From positions 54,521 to 88,723 of the forward strand of contig DCJS01000017.1 of assembly GCA_002319955.1 (NCBI GenBank): a stretch of 34,203 nucleotides of DNA, written 5' to 3'. Source of the DNA: Flavobacteriales bacterium UBA1694 (lineage in GTDB: Bacteria > Bacteroidota > Bacteroidia > Flavobacteriales > Weeksellaceae). The translations under genes and the position numbers were made by a program. This document shows positions 8,043 through 14,906 of the stretch, one piece after another (position 1 is the first letter of the stretch; the number at the start of each line of letters is the position of its first letter). The notes under the pieces were generated by a model. It was given only the letters and a program-made list of their open reading frames with translations, did no database searches and had not been told where the DNA came from.

Positions 8043-8056
8043 TTATGCATGCATAA
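8043..8056. promoter_or_regulatory. 14-bp perfect palindrome upstream of etfBA
   Basis: TTATGCATGCATAA reads the same on both strands and lies 45 bp before the etfB start, in the only intergenic region that can hold the etfBA promoter. A weak TACTTTTT element begins at 8057, directly beside it, so a bound dimer would block RNA polymerase. The operator role is inferred. Confidence 0.4.
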
Positions 8057-8100
8057 TACTTTTTTTATTATTTTAGCACCATTAAAATACCTATAAACAC

Positions 8101-8847
8101 ATGAAACTATTAGTTTGTATCAGTAGTGTTCCAGATACTACCTCGAAGATTAATTTTACGCCCGATGGCACGTCGCTCGATAAAAACGGAATTCAGTGGG
8201 TTATCAATCCCTTGGATGATTTTGCATTAAGTAGAGCTATTCAGCTTCAGGCAAGTGCTGGAGCGGATGTGACGGTGGTAAATGTCGGTCTTGCGGACAC
8301 GGAGCCTATTATTAGAAAAGCTCTAGCCACGGGCGCTAACCAAGCGGTTCGTGTCAATTTAGATCCAAAAGACAGCTATTCAACGGCGCAGGCCATTGCC
8401 CAGGTGGCAAAAGCGGGCGCGTATGATTTAATCCTTTGCGGAAAAGAATCCATTGACTACAATGGCGCTTCCGTTCCAGGCATGCTGGCCCAGCTTCTTG
8501 ATACCCCATTTGTCAATGCGTGCGTTGGATTGGAAGTGGAGGGTTCTCAGGCCAAAGCCATTCGTGAAATCGACGGAGGAAAAGAAACCATTTCGGTTAA
8601 ACTACCCGCCGTTATTGCAGGACAAAAAGGACTCGTGGATGAAAAGGATGTCATTATTCCAAACATTCGAGGAATTATGGGAGCTAGAAGTAAGCCTCTA
8701 GAAGTGGTTGAGCCTGCCAGTGACCAGGTCCGCGTGAAAGCAGAGACATTTGAGCGCGTCGCTAGTCGCGCCGAGGTGAAACTGGTTTCTCCAGACAACC
8801 TAGACGAACTCGTTCGCCTTCTACACGAAGAAGCCAAAGTGATTTAA
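8101..8847 (+). CDS. etfB: Electron transfer flavoprotein, beta subunit
   Basis: 248 residues, normal for EtfB. It forms the AMP-binding half of the EtfAB heterodimer that takes electrons from acyl-CoA dehydrogenases and delivers them to ETF:quinone oxidoreductase. Visible family features: an N-terminal KLLVCISSVPDT strand, NPLDDFALSRA, the VGLADTEPIIRKALATGA segment, LILCGKESIDYNGASVPGM, and the REIDGGKETI segment. It is followed after 31 nt by etfA, forming the standard two-gene operon. A perfect palindrome and a weak -7 element precede it. The shorter open frames inside it on both strands are by-products of the codon pattern. Confidence 0.95.
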   Translation: MKLLVCISSVPDTTSKINFTPDGTSLDKNGIQWVINPLDDFALSRAIQLQASAGADVTVVNVGLADTEPIIRKALATGANQAVRVNLDPKDSYSTAQAIAQVAKAGAYDLILCGKESIDYNGASVPGMLAQLLDTPFVNACVGLEVEGSQAKAIREIDGGKETISVKLPAVIAGQKGLVDEKDVIIPNIRGIMGARSKPLEVVEPASDQVRVKAETFERVASRAEVKLVSPDNLDELVRLLHEEAKVI

Positions 8848-8878
8848 TTTTAGTAGTAACAAAGAAAAAGAATATAAA

Positions 8879-9826
8879 ATGGCAGTATTTGTCTACGCAG
8901 AAACCATTAACGGAGTGTATAAAAAGGCCGCATTTGAGGCCGTCTCCTACGCAAAAGCAATTGCAGATCAATCCTCTGAGAGTGTGACTGCAATCTCAAT
9001 AAATCCAAGCGCACCCTCTGATCAGTTGTTCCGTTTTGGAGCCTCTAAAGTCATCGAGATTAAAGATGAGGGTTTAAAGACCTTTGGTGCAAAAGCCTAT
9101 TCTGAGGCCATTGCTCAAGTATTGGACGGCTCAATTATCGTCTTTCCTCATACCACAGACGCCGCTTCAGTGGCTCCAATGCTCTCAGTGGCGAGCGGCT
9201 TTAGCTTAATTACCAATGTCTTAGAAGCCCCTCAAAGCCTAAGTCCTTTCACCGTGAAGCGTAAGGCGTTCTCGGGCAAAGGTCTTATGAATGCGGTTGC
9301 CTCAGACTCTAAGGTTGTGGTAACGGTATCGCAAAACGCCTTTGGCGTGAAAGAAAATGCGGTAGATGGTTCTATTGAGCAGCGCGAACTAACCATTCAA
9401 AACGAGGACACTCAGGTCCTTTCGCATGAACAATCCTCTGGGAAACTGGATCTAAAAGAAGCCGAAATCGTTGTTTCCGCTGGACGTGGAATGAAAGGTC
9501 CGGAAAACTGGGGCATGATCGAGGAGCTTGCAGAAGTTCTTGGCGCTGCAACGGCCTGTTCCAAGCCCGTATCGGATATCGGATGGAGACCTCATAGCGA
9601 ACACGTTGGGCAAACAGGTAAAGCCATTGCGCCGAATTTATATGTCGCTGTCGGGATTTCCGGAGCAATTCAGCATTTAGCGGGTGTTAACTCCTCAAAA
9701 ACCATTGTCGTTATAAATAACGATGCGGAGGCTCCGTTCTTCAAATCGGCAGATTATGGTGTTGTGGGGGACGCGTTTGATATTATTCCTAAATTGACTG
9801 AGAAACTCAAAGCATTCAAAGGCTAA
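8879..9826 (+). CDS. etfA: Electron transfer flavoprotein, alpha subunit
   Basis: 315 residues, normal for EtfA, which carries the FAD. The C-terminal FAD domain is clear: VVSAGRGMKGPENW (about 197-210), the strand with SKPVSDIGWRPHSEHVGQTG, PNLYVAVGISGAIQHLAG, and INNDAEAPFFKSADYGVVGD. The arginine and the QTG...GISGAIQH residues are those that hold the FAD. The N-terminal domain (1-190) pairs with EtfB. It shares the etfB promoter and ends at a strong terminator (9856). It supports fatty-acid or amino-acid oxidation; no dehydrogenase gene is adjacent. Confidence 0.95.
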   Translation: MAVFVYAETINGVYKKAAFEAVSYAKAIADQSSESVTAISINPSAPSDQLFRFGASKVIEIKDEGLKTFGAKAYSEAIAQVLDGSIIVFPHTTDAASVAPMLSVASGFSLITNVLEAPQSLSPFTVKRKAFSGKGLMNAVASDSKVVVTVSQNAFGVKENAVDGSIEQRELTIQNEDTQVLSHEQSSGKLDLKEAEIVVSAGRGMKGPENWGMIEELAEVLGAATACSKPVSDIGWRPHSEHVGQTGKAIAPNLYVAVGISGAIQHLAGVNSSKTIVVINNDAEAPFFKSADYGVVGDAFDIIPKLTEKLKAFKG

Positions 9827-9855
9827 GAGCTCTTTTTCAAACATACACGACCTAG

Positions 9856-9896
9856 GCAGGGACTCATTCACTAAAGAATGGGTCCCTGCTTTTTTT
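9856..9896 (+). terminator. Strong rho-independent terminator after etfA
   Basis: GCAGGGACTCATTC pairs with GAATGGGTCCCTGC, with one internal mismatch, over a 6-nt loop, followed by seven T. Confidence 0.92.
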
Positions 9897-10000
9897 CTAT
9901 TCAGCTCCTTATGAACATGTTTAAAGCTCAAATGACTACGCGCTTTTAACAGGAAGTCCCCACCTTATAAATATCTACCAAGCACAAGCTCAAAAATCAC

Positions 10001-10008
10001 TATCTTTG
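10001..10008 (+). promoter_or_regulatory. Bacteroidota -7 promoter element for the rluB-like gene
   Basis: TATCTTTG, identical to the udk element, ends 16 nt before the ATG at 10025. No clear -33 element is visible. Confidence 0.6.
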
Positions 10009-10024
10009 CAAAAATATTCCCGCA

Positions 10025-11137
10025 ATGCGCCAAGATCGAAATCAATCGGACCGACCAAGAAAATCAAAATCCTCAAAACCTAGTCCTTCAGGGGGCTCTC
10101 GCCCGCGCACGCTAAAGTCGCGCCCGGCAGATTCTTCTAAAGAAAGTCGCGCGCCAAGAGAACAACGGGAACCAAAGGAGCTTAAAGAACCAAAATCACC
10201 AAGGGAGCCAAGGCTTTTTACCAGTGGTGAGGCAAAGTCATTTGATGCGCCGCGCCCAAAGCGTGGGTCCGCAAGTCCATTTGATACGCGAGATAAATTT
10301 TCGAAAGGCAAATCAAAATACCCAAGAAAGCCATTCTCTAGAGGCGAAGATCGCCCAGAAGATACGGGACGTTCTTTCGTTCAACAGCGTCGTTTGAAAA
10401 AAATTGATAAAGATCTACATAAAGAAACCATTCGTCTTAATAAGTACATCGCGAACTCCGGTATTTGTTCAAGAAGAGAAGCGGATGAGCTTATTGAGCA
10501 AGGCCTTGTTGAAGTGAATGGAACCGTTGTGACAGAAATGGGGTATCAGGTTGAGAAAACGGACCGCGTCGTTTTTGATGGCCAAAACATTACACCAGAA
10601 AAACCTGTCTACGTTTTACTTAATAAACCAAAAGGGTATATCTCTACCACGAAGGATGAGAAAGCGCGTAAGACCGTGATGGATCTAGTGGCTAACGCCT
10701 CTCCCTACCGCCTTTTCCCAGTGGGCCGTTTAGACCGTACCTCTATGGGGGTTATCTTATTGACCAACGACGGGCACTTAACGAAAAAACTAACCCACCA
10801 ATCCTTCAATGTAAAGAAAATCTACCACGTCTCTTTAGATAGAAAACTCTCAACCGATGATTTACGACTTATTGCTGAAGGCGTTCGTTTAGAGGAAGGT
10901 GTTGCGGAGGTGGACAGTATTTCATTTATTGAAGGAAAACCAAAAAATGAAGTCGGCATTGAAATTCATAGTGGATGGAATCGCGTGATTCGCCGTATTT
11001 TCCATAAATTAGGGTATGAAGTAGAAACCCTAGACCGTGTGATGTTTGCAGGGCTAACGAAAAAGAATATTAAAAGAGGCCACTGGAGAATTCTTACAGA
11101 ACTCGAAGTGAATAATTTAAAAATGCTCAAAGAATAG
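10025..11137 (+). CDS. RluB/RsuA-family pseudouridine synthase with long basic N-terminal arm
   Basis: 370 residues. Residues 1-130 are a disordered Arg/Lys/Ser/Pro-rich arm with repeated PRE/PKE units. An S4 RNA-binding domain (about 136-182, RLNKYIANSGICSRREA) and an RsuA/RluB catalytic domain follow. The catalytic aspartate is D237 in GRLDRTSMG. Other motifs are YVLLNKPKGYISTT and the C-terminal RRIFHKLGYEVETLDR. It should convert a uridine of 23S rRNA to pseudouridine (RluB-like position likely, not proven). Long basic arms of this kind are usual in Bacteroidota members and probably help rRNA binding. It is single-gene, between its own -7 element and a terminator. Confidence 0.9.
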   Translation: MRQDRNQSDRPRKSKSSKPSPSGGSRPRTLKSRPADSSKESRAPREQREPKELKEPKSPREPRLFTSGEAKSFDAPRPKRGSASPFDTRDKFSKGKSKYPRKPFSRGEDRPEDTGRSFVQQRRLKKIDKDLHKETIRLNKYIANSGICSRREADELIEQGLVEVNGTVVTEMGYQVEKTDRVVFDGQNITPEKPVYVLLNKPKGYISTTKDEKARKTVMDLVANASPYRLFPVGRLDRTSMGVILLTNDGHLTKKLTHQSFNVKKIYHVSLDRKLSTDDLRLIAEGVRLEEGVAEVDSISFIEGKPKNEVGIEIHSGWNRVIRRIFHKLGYEVETLDRVMFAGLTKKNIKRGHWRILTELEVNNLKMLKE

Positions 11138-11157
11138 AGCGAGGATGGTGAAAAATA

Positions 11158-11189
11158 AATGCAGGCTTTTTAGCTTGCATTTTTTTTTT
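11158..11189. terminator. Terminator between convergent rluB-like and pncA genes
   Basis: AATGCAGGCT / AGCTTGCATT stem (one G-T pair) with a TTTT loop, then a run of nine T. The flanks also have T-rich sequence on the minus strand, so it may serve both convergent genes. Confidence 0.85.
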
Positions 11190-11210
11190 GACCTAAAGAG
11201 AGCTCAAATT

Positions 11211-11816
11211 CTAACCTAAGACCGTAATCCCAGTTTCTAAGAGCTCGTAGATCGTATCGCGTCCATTTTCTGGCTTTACGTTTACGGCGCGTGTTCCGTT
11301 AAAATGCAGACAGGTCATGTACCCTAAATTGTAGGCGTCGATGGCCGTGTACTTTACGCAGTAATCGAGTGCTAGACCCACGATTTCAACCAATTGGATT
11401 TCATGGTATTTTAAAAAATCGTCAAGCCCTGTTTTTGTAAAATGGGAATTGTCTTGAAAGGCGCTGTAACTGTCGATCTCTGGATTTTTTCCTTTTTGGA
11501 CAATGTGCGTGGCTTTAGCCAAATCTAATTCGCTATGAAACTCTGCACCAAAAGTTCCCTGGACACAGTGGTCCGGCCACATAAACTGCGGGGCGCCGTT
11601 TAGCGAAATGGTCTCTCCGATTTTTTTTCCATTGTTGGAGGCGAAACTTTTGTGATCCGCCGGATGCCAATCTTGGGAAAAGACGATTTGATCGTAGGTG
11701 TTTTCCTGCATCAAAAGGTTAATATAGGGGATGATCTCACTGCTTTTTGGAACGGCAAGGGAACCGCCCTCACAAAAATCATTCTGAACGTCAACAACAA
11801 TTAAGGCTTTTTTCAT
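11211..11816 (-). CDS. pncA: Nicotinamidase
   Basis: 201 residues, cysteine-hydrolase fold. It hydrolyses nicotinamide to nicotinate and ammonia in NAD salvage. The catalytic triad is D9 (ALIVVDVQNDF), K108 (HIVQKGKNPEIDSYSAF) and C153 (GLALDYCVKYTA). The metal-site residues D49, H51 and H55 lie in SQDWHPADHKSF, and H83 in the conserved PDHCVQGT. These distinguish PncA from general isochorismatases. It diverges from the YfiT-type gene at 11986; a TAnnTTTG element at 11912-11919 faces it across a leader of about 90 nt. Confidence 0.92.
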   Translation of the reverse strand: MKKALIVVDVQNDFCEGGSLAVPKSSEIIPYINLLMQENTYDQIVFSQDWHPADHKSFASNNGKKIGETISLNGAPQFMWPDHCVQGTFGAEFHSELDLAKATHIVQKGKNPEIDSYSAFQDNSHFTKTGLDDFLKYHEIQLVEIVGLALDYCVKYTAIDAYNLGYMTCLHFNGTRAVNVKPENGRDTIYELLETGITVLG

Positions 11817-11911
11817 AGCGCGTTTGGTTTTGGTCCTTTTGCTGCCAGGGGGCAGAAAAAGAGTTCTTTTTTAATTATAATTAATTTAATGAATCGTGTA
11901 ATTTATTTCGC

Positions 11912-11919
11912 CAAATCTA
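11912..11919 (-). promoter_or_regulatory. Minus-strand -7 element for pncA
   Basis: CAAATCTA on the plus strand reads TAGATTTG on the minus strand, an exact TAnnTTTG match, 95 nt before the pncA start. Confidence 0.45.
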
Positions 11920-11922
11920 CCT

Positions 11923-11930
11923 TACTTTTG
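11923..11930 (+). promoter_or_regulatory. Plus-strand -7 element for the YfiT-type gene
   Basis: TACTTTTG matches TAnnTTTG and lies 55 nt before the start at 11986. It is only 3 bp from the opposing pncA element, so the two polymerase sites overlap. Confidence 0.5.
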
Positions 11931-11985
11931 TACAAATAAGCGACCAAACTAAAATAATTAGACAAATCGTCTACGGACTAGATCT

Positions 11986-12522
11986 ATGGAAGACAAAATG
12001 AACATTCGCTATCCTATTGGAGAGTACAAGCAAAGTGAGAAAATCACGGACGTGGATGTGGATAAACACCTTCAAACCCTCAAGGATTTTTATCCCCGCT
12101 TGAAGAATTTAGTGGAGAATTGGGGCGATATGCAGCTCGACACGCCATTTCGCGAAGGAGGCTGGACTCCACGACAACTTGTTAATCATCTGGCTGATAG
12201 CCATATGAATAGTTACTTGCGCTTTAAATTGGCACTAACAGAGGATAATCCCACGGTTAAAACCTATAAAGAAAGTGCCTGGGCCGAGCTTCAAGACAGC
12301 TTTTCTATTGACATTAAACCCTCACTTCTTATTTTAAAGGGCCTTCACAAACGCTGGGTCTTTGAAATTAAAGCTCTGACCAATAAAGATCTTAAACGAA
12401 CCTTTTACCACAGTGAATATGAGCGAAGCTTTACGCTTCGTGAAAGTTTAGCGTATTACGCCTGGCACTGCAAGCACCATCTTGCGCAGCTTAAGATGTT
12501 GAAAGAAAGAGAAGGCTGGTAA
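11986..12522 (+). CDS. YfiT-family (DinB-like) bacillithiol transferase
   Basis: 178 residues, a four-helix DinB/YfiT-type protein. Visible motifs are RYPIGEY at the N-terminus, GGWTPRQLVNHLADSHMNSYLRFK (about 58-80) with the first metal histidine, and the C-terminal YAWHCKHHLAQL with an H-x3-H pair. The three histidines form a Ni/Zn site in the family. Relatives annotated as bacillithiol S-transferases conjugate bacillithiol to electrophiles for detoxification. The next gene on the same strand is the bacillithiol-system protein YtxJ, which supports this reading. The start is either 11986 or the ATG four codons later, which begins closer to the conserved IRYPIG. Confidence 0.8.
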   Translation: MEDKMNIRYPIGEYKQSEKITDVDVDKHLQTLKDFYPRLKNLVENWGDMQLDTPFREGGWTPRQLVNHLADSHMNSYLRFKLALTEDNPTVKTYKESAWAELQDSFSIDIKPSLLILKGLHKRWVFEIKALTNKDLKRTFYHSEYERSFTLRESLAYYAWHCKHHLAQLKMLKEREGW

Positions 12523-12615
12523 AGTGGTTTTCACCTAGCCTCAGCGGCCGACAAAGGCCAGAGCTAAGTTTTTAATTGAGTTAGTCTTTCTATTTTTTCT
12601 TCATTTTGGAAAAAT

Positions 12616-12638
12616 TGCATCGAAGTTTCTTTGATGCA
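12616..12638. repeat. 10-bp inverted repeat (hairpin) upstream of ytxJ
   Basis: TGCATCGAAG pairs with CTTTGATGCA (one G-T pair) over a TTT loop. The T tract lies on the minus-strand side, where no gene reads toward it. It may be a leader structure of ytxJ or a 3' end of the YfiT-type gene. Confidence 0.5.
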
Positions 12639-12695
12639 GCAGCAATTTGTAGTAATTTGTAACGATTCGAATTTTGTAATTTTAAACAGTAACCT

Positions 12696-13073
12696 ATGAG
12701 CTTTTTTAACATCTTTAATTCCGGATCAAGCGCGTCTTTTGAACTGGATTCACGTTGGCACCCCATACGAAGTTTATCCGATTGGGAAGAGGCCAAAAAG
12801 ACTTCCTATGAAAAGAAAGTTTTGGTCTTCAAGCATTCTACCGGCTGCCATGTGAGTCGGATGGTTATTAAAAATTTCCAAAATGAAATGCAGCAGCAGG
12901 ACTGCACAGAGGCGCAATTTTATTACTTGGACCTTCTTGAATACCGCAGCGTTTCGAATCAAATTGCAAGCGATATGAAAGTGATTCACCAGAGCCCACA
13001 GCTGCTGGTAATCGAAAATGGGGTCTGCACAGAAAATAGTTCACATCAAGCAATTTCATTATCTTTGGTCTAG
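12696..13073 (+). CDS. ytxJ: Bacillithiol-system redox protein YtxJ
   Basis: 125 residues, thioredoxin-like YtxJ (DUF2847) family. After a short linker, WHPIRSLSDWEEA leads into VLVFKHSTGC at 42-51, where C51 is the single redox cysteine. The family consensus at this spot is HST-R-C, so the G50 here is a variant. The later strand QFYYLDLLEYRSVSNQIA and the cis-Pro segment HQSPQLLVIENG fit the fold. It is proposed to act as a monothiol bacilliredoxin that removes bacillithiol from proteins. It shares a transcript with the Crp/Fnr gene 9 nt downstream. Confidence 0.85.
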   Translation: MSFFNIFNSGSSASFELDSRWHPIRSLSDWEEAKKTSYEKKVLVFKHSTGCHVSRMVIKNFQNEMQQQDCTEAQFYYLDLLEYRSVSNQIASDMKVIHQSPQLLVIENGVCTENSSHQAISLSLV

Positions 13074-13082
13074 GATTAGACT

Positions 13083-13664
13083 ATGGAAAACATTGAGCAT
13101 TACCTTTCAGACGTTCTAGAAATTCCAATGGAAGCCATTGGGGTTTGCGGCGCTTATTACACCCTTAAGCATATCAAAAAAGGGGAGTTTTTACTAAAAG
13201 CGGGAGAAATTTGTCAAAGCACGGTATTCGTTGAAAAAGGGCTTTTACGCATGTATTCGATTGATGAAAACGGCAAAGACCACATCATCCAATTTGCTCC
13301 AGAAAAATGGCTCATCAGTGACCGCAGTTCCCTTTACTTCAATGAAAAGTCTAAGTACTATATTGAGGCGGTCGAGGCCAGTGAGATTTTATTATTGACG
13401 CCTGATTTTTTCTCCAATTTAAGCATGCAATTCCCTGGAACCATAGTAAACAACGACCTTCTGCTTCAAAAGCATATTCGCTCGCTTCAGAATCGAATCA
13501 ATTCGCTTCTTTCAGATACGGCGCAGCAGCGGTATCTGAATTTTATAAGAATGTATCCCAACCTCATGCAGCGAGCGCCCCAGTGGATGGTTGCTTCCTA
13601 TCTCGGAATTACGCCGGAGAGTCTAAGTCGCGTTCGAAAAGACTTAGTAAAAAAGGATAATTAA
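13083..13664 (+). CDS. Crp/Fnr-family transcriptional regulator
   Basis: 193 residues. The N-terminal cyclic-nucleotide-binding barrel (about 20-125) has KKGEFLLKAGEICQSTVFVEKG. A dimer helix (about 128-160) leads to a C-terminal winged-helix in which QWMVASYLGITPESLSRVRK (173-192) is the recognition part. The cAMP-contacting RxS/T motif of Crp is not obvious, and Fnr-type N-terminal cysteines are absent, so the ligand is unknown. Bacteroidota have many such ligand-uncertain members. It is 9 nt from ytxJ, so redox or thiol stress is a plausible input, by context only. Confidence 0.87.
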   Translation: MENIEHYLSDVLEIPMEAIGVCGAYYTLKHIKKGEFLLKAGEICQSTVFVEKGLLRMYSIDENGKDHIIQFAPEKWLISDRSSLYFNEKSKYYIEAVEASEILLLTPDFFSNLSMQFPGTIVNNDLLLQKHIRSLQNRINSLLSDTAQQRYLNFIRMYPNLMQRAPQWMVASYLGITPESLSRVRKDLVKKDN

Positions 13665-13684
13665 TAGGATTTATCTAAAGTGAA

Positions 13685-13702
13685 TGCAGCTCTCGAGCTG
13701 CA
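13685..13702. repeat. Short inverted repeat after the Crp/Fnr gene
   Basis: TGCAGCTC / GAGCTGCA with a 2-nt centre, just before the terminator at 13716. Confidence 0.45.
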
Positions 13703-13715
13703 ATCTAAAGCATAA

Positions 13716-13750
13716 AAAAGCGGCCTTGTTTTAAGAAACAGGCCGCTTTT
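13716..13750. terminator. Bidirectional terminator between crp-like and rpoD
   Basis: AAAAGCGGCC-T-TGTTT pairs with AAACAGGCCGCTTTT (one bulge). A and T tracts on both sides let it end both convergent genes. Confidence 0.88.
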
Positions 13751-13769
13751 ACTTTAGTCACTCGAAAGG

Positions 13770-14636
13770 TTATTTCCCTAAGTACGACTTTAATATTTTA
13801 CTTCTGGTATTGTGTTTCAGACGCTTGATCGCTTTTTCCTTGATTTGACGAACGCGTTCGCGGGTCAGATCAAAGGTTTCTCCAATTTCCTCTAAGGTCA
13901 TTGGGTGCTTGCCGTTGAGTCCAAAATAGAGACGAACTAGATCGGCTTCTCTTGGTGTTAGAGTCTGAAGGGCTCTTTCAATTTCAATCTGTAAAGACTC
14001 CAGCATAAGATCTTTGTCCGGGCTTGGCGATTCTCCTGAACGTAAAACGTCGTAGAGGTTACTGTCTTCTCCTTCAACAAGCGGCGCATCCATTGAGAGG
14101 TGGCGTCCACTGTTTTTCATGGATTCCTTAATATCGTCCTCGCTCATGTCCAGAACTTCTGCAAGTTCTTCTGGGGAAGGAGGTCTTTCATTTTCCTGCT
14201 CAAGGTGAGCGTAGGCTTTGTTGATTTTGTTGATTGACCCAATTTTATTTAAGGGCAATCTCACAATTCTAGATTGCTCTGCAAGGGCCTGTAAAATACT
14301 CTGACGAATCCACCATACCGCGTAGGAGATAAATTTAAATCCTCTAGTCTCGTCGTAACGTTTTGCTGCTTTCATCAGTCCCAAGTTCCCTTCGTTTATT
14401 AAATCGGGTAGGGATAGGCCTTGGTTTTGGTATTGTTTTGATACCGAAACAACGAAACGTAAGTTTGCCTTAATAAGTTTTTCAAGGGCGATGCGGTCGC
14501 CAGCGCGAATTTTCTGCGCAAGTTCCACCTCTTCATCTGCCGTAATTAGTTCCACCTTACCAATTTCTTGAAGGTACTTGTCTAAAGACGCGGTTTCGCG
14601 GTTGGTAACCTGCTTTGTAATTTTTAACTGTCTCAT
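13770..14636 (-). CDS. rpoD: Primary sigma factor RpoD/SigA (sigma-70)
   Basis: 288 residues, the short form typical of Bacteroidota housekeeping sigma factors, which lack most of region 1.1. Region 1.2 is DKYLQEIGKVELITADEEVE. Region 2 has the core-binding LIKANLRFVVSVSKQYQNQG and DLINEGNLGLMKAAKRYDE, followed by the melting/-10 recognition stretch FKFISYAVWWIRQSI. Region 3 is PLNKIGSINKINKAY, and region 4.2 the helix-turn-helix MTLEEIGETFDLTRERVRQI. It directs RNA polymerase to the TTTG/TAnnTTTG promoters seen throughout this window. No clear TAnnTTTG lies upstream of its own start. It is convergent with the Crp/Fnr gene and divergent from uvrA. Confidence 0.96.
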   Translation of the reverse strand: MRQLKITKQVTNRETASLDKYLQEIGKVELITADEEVELAQKIRAGDRIALEKLIKANLRFVVSVSKQYQNQGLSLPDLINEGNLGLMKAAKRYDETRGFKFISYAVWWIRQSILQALAEQSRIVRLPLNKIGSINKINKAYAHLEQENERPPSPEELAEVLDMSEDDIKESMKNSGRHLSMDAPLVEGEDSNLYDVLRSGESPSPDKDLMLESLQIEIERALQTLTPREADLVRLYFGLNGKHPMTLEEIGETFDLTRERVRQIKEKAIKRLKHNTRSKILKSYLGK

Positions 14637-14862
14637 GTAAACTCTGACCCCGCTTTATAGGGCTCTACTTATATATACGACAAGATGCTGCAAGAGGTTA
14701 CAAGACTTTCATTTTATTTTTAAAAAGGCACTAAAATTAAAGCGCAGTGCGACACGAATTCGTAGTGCTACAGGGTCTTTGCTAAAGAACCACACTTCAT
14801 TTTTTAAATTCTTGCTTATCGGGTTTTCTGTACTCGATAGGGTTCACTCGCGTTAAATTTCG

Positions 14863-14870
14863 TAATTTTG
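14863..14870 (+). promoter_or_regulatory. -7 promoter element for uvrA
   Basis: TAATTTTG matches TAnnTTTG, 36 nt before the uvrA ATG. No LexA-like palindrome is visible here. Confidence 0.55.
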
Positions 14871-14906
14871 TACGATTTTGATTCTGATAGTCAAGGTCCT
14901 TAAATA

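Noticed and set aside
8164..8180. Sigma-54-like GGCACG inside etfB
   Set aside because: Only the -24 part matches, there is no TTG at the right distance, and it lies within coding sequence.
9372..9668. Minus-strand open frame of 98 codons inside etfA
   Set aside because: It lies wholly within a strongly supported gene; its composition (Arg/Gln/Ser-rich) is that of an antisense shadow.
10025..10414. Basic repeat-rich arm of the RluB-like protein as a separate gene or repeat element
   Set aside because: It is in frame with the synthase, and such disordered basic arms are common on Bacteroidota pseudouridine synthases.
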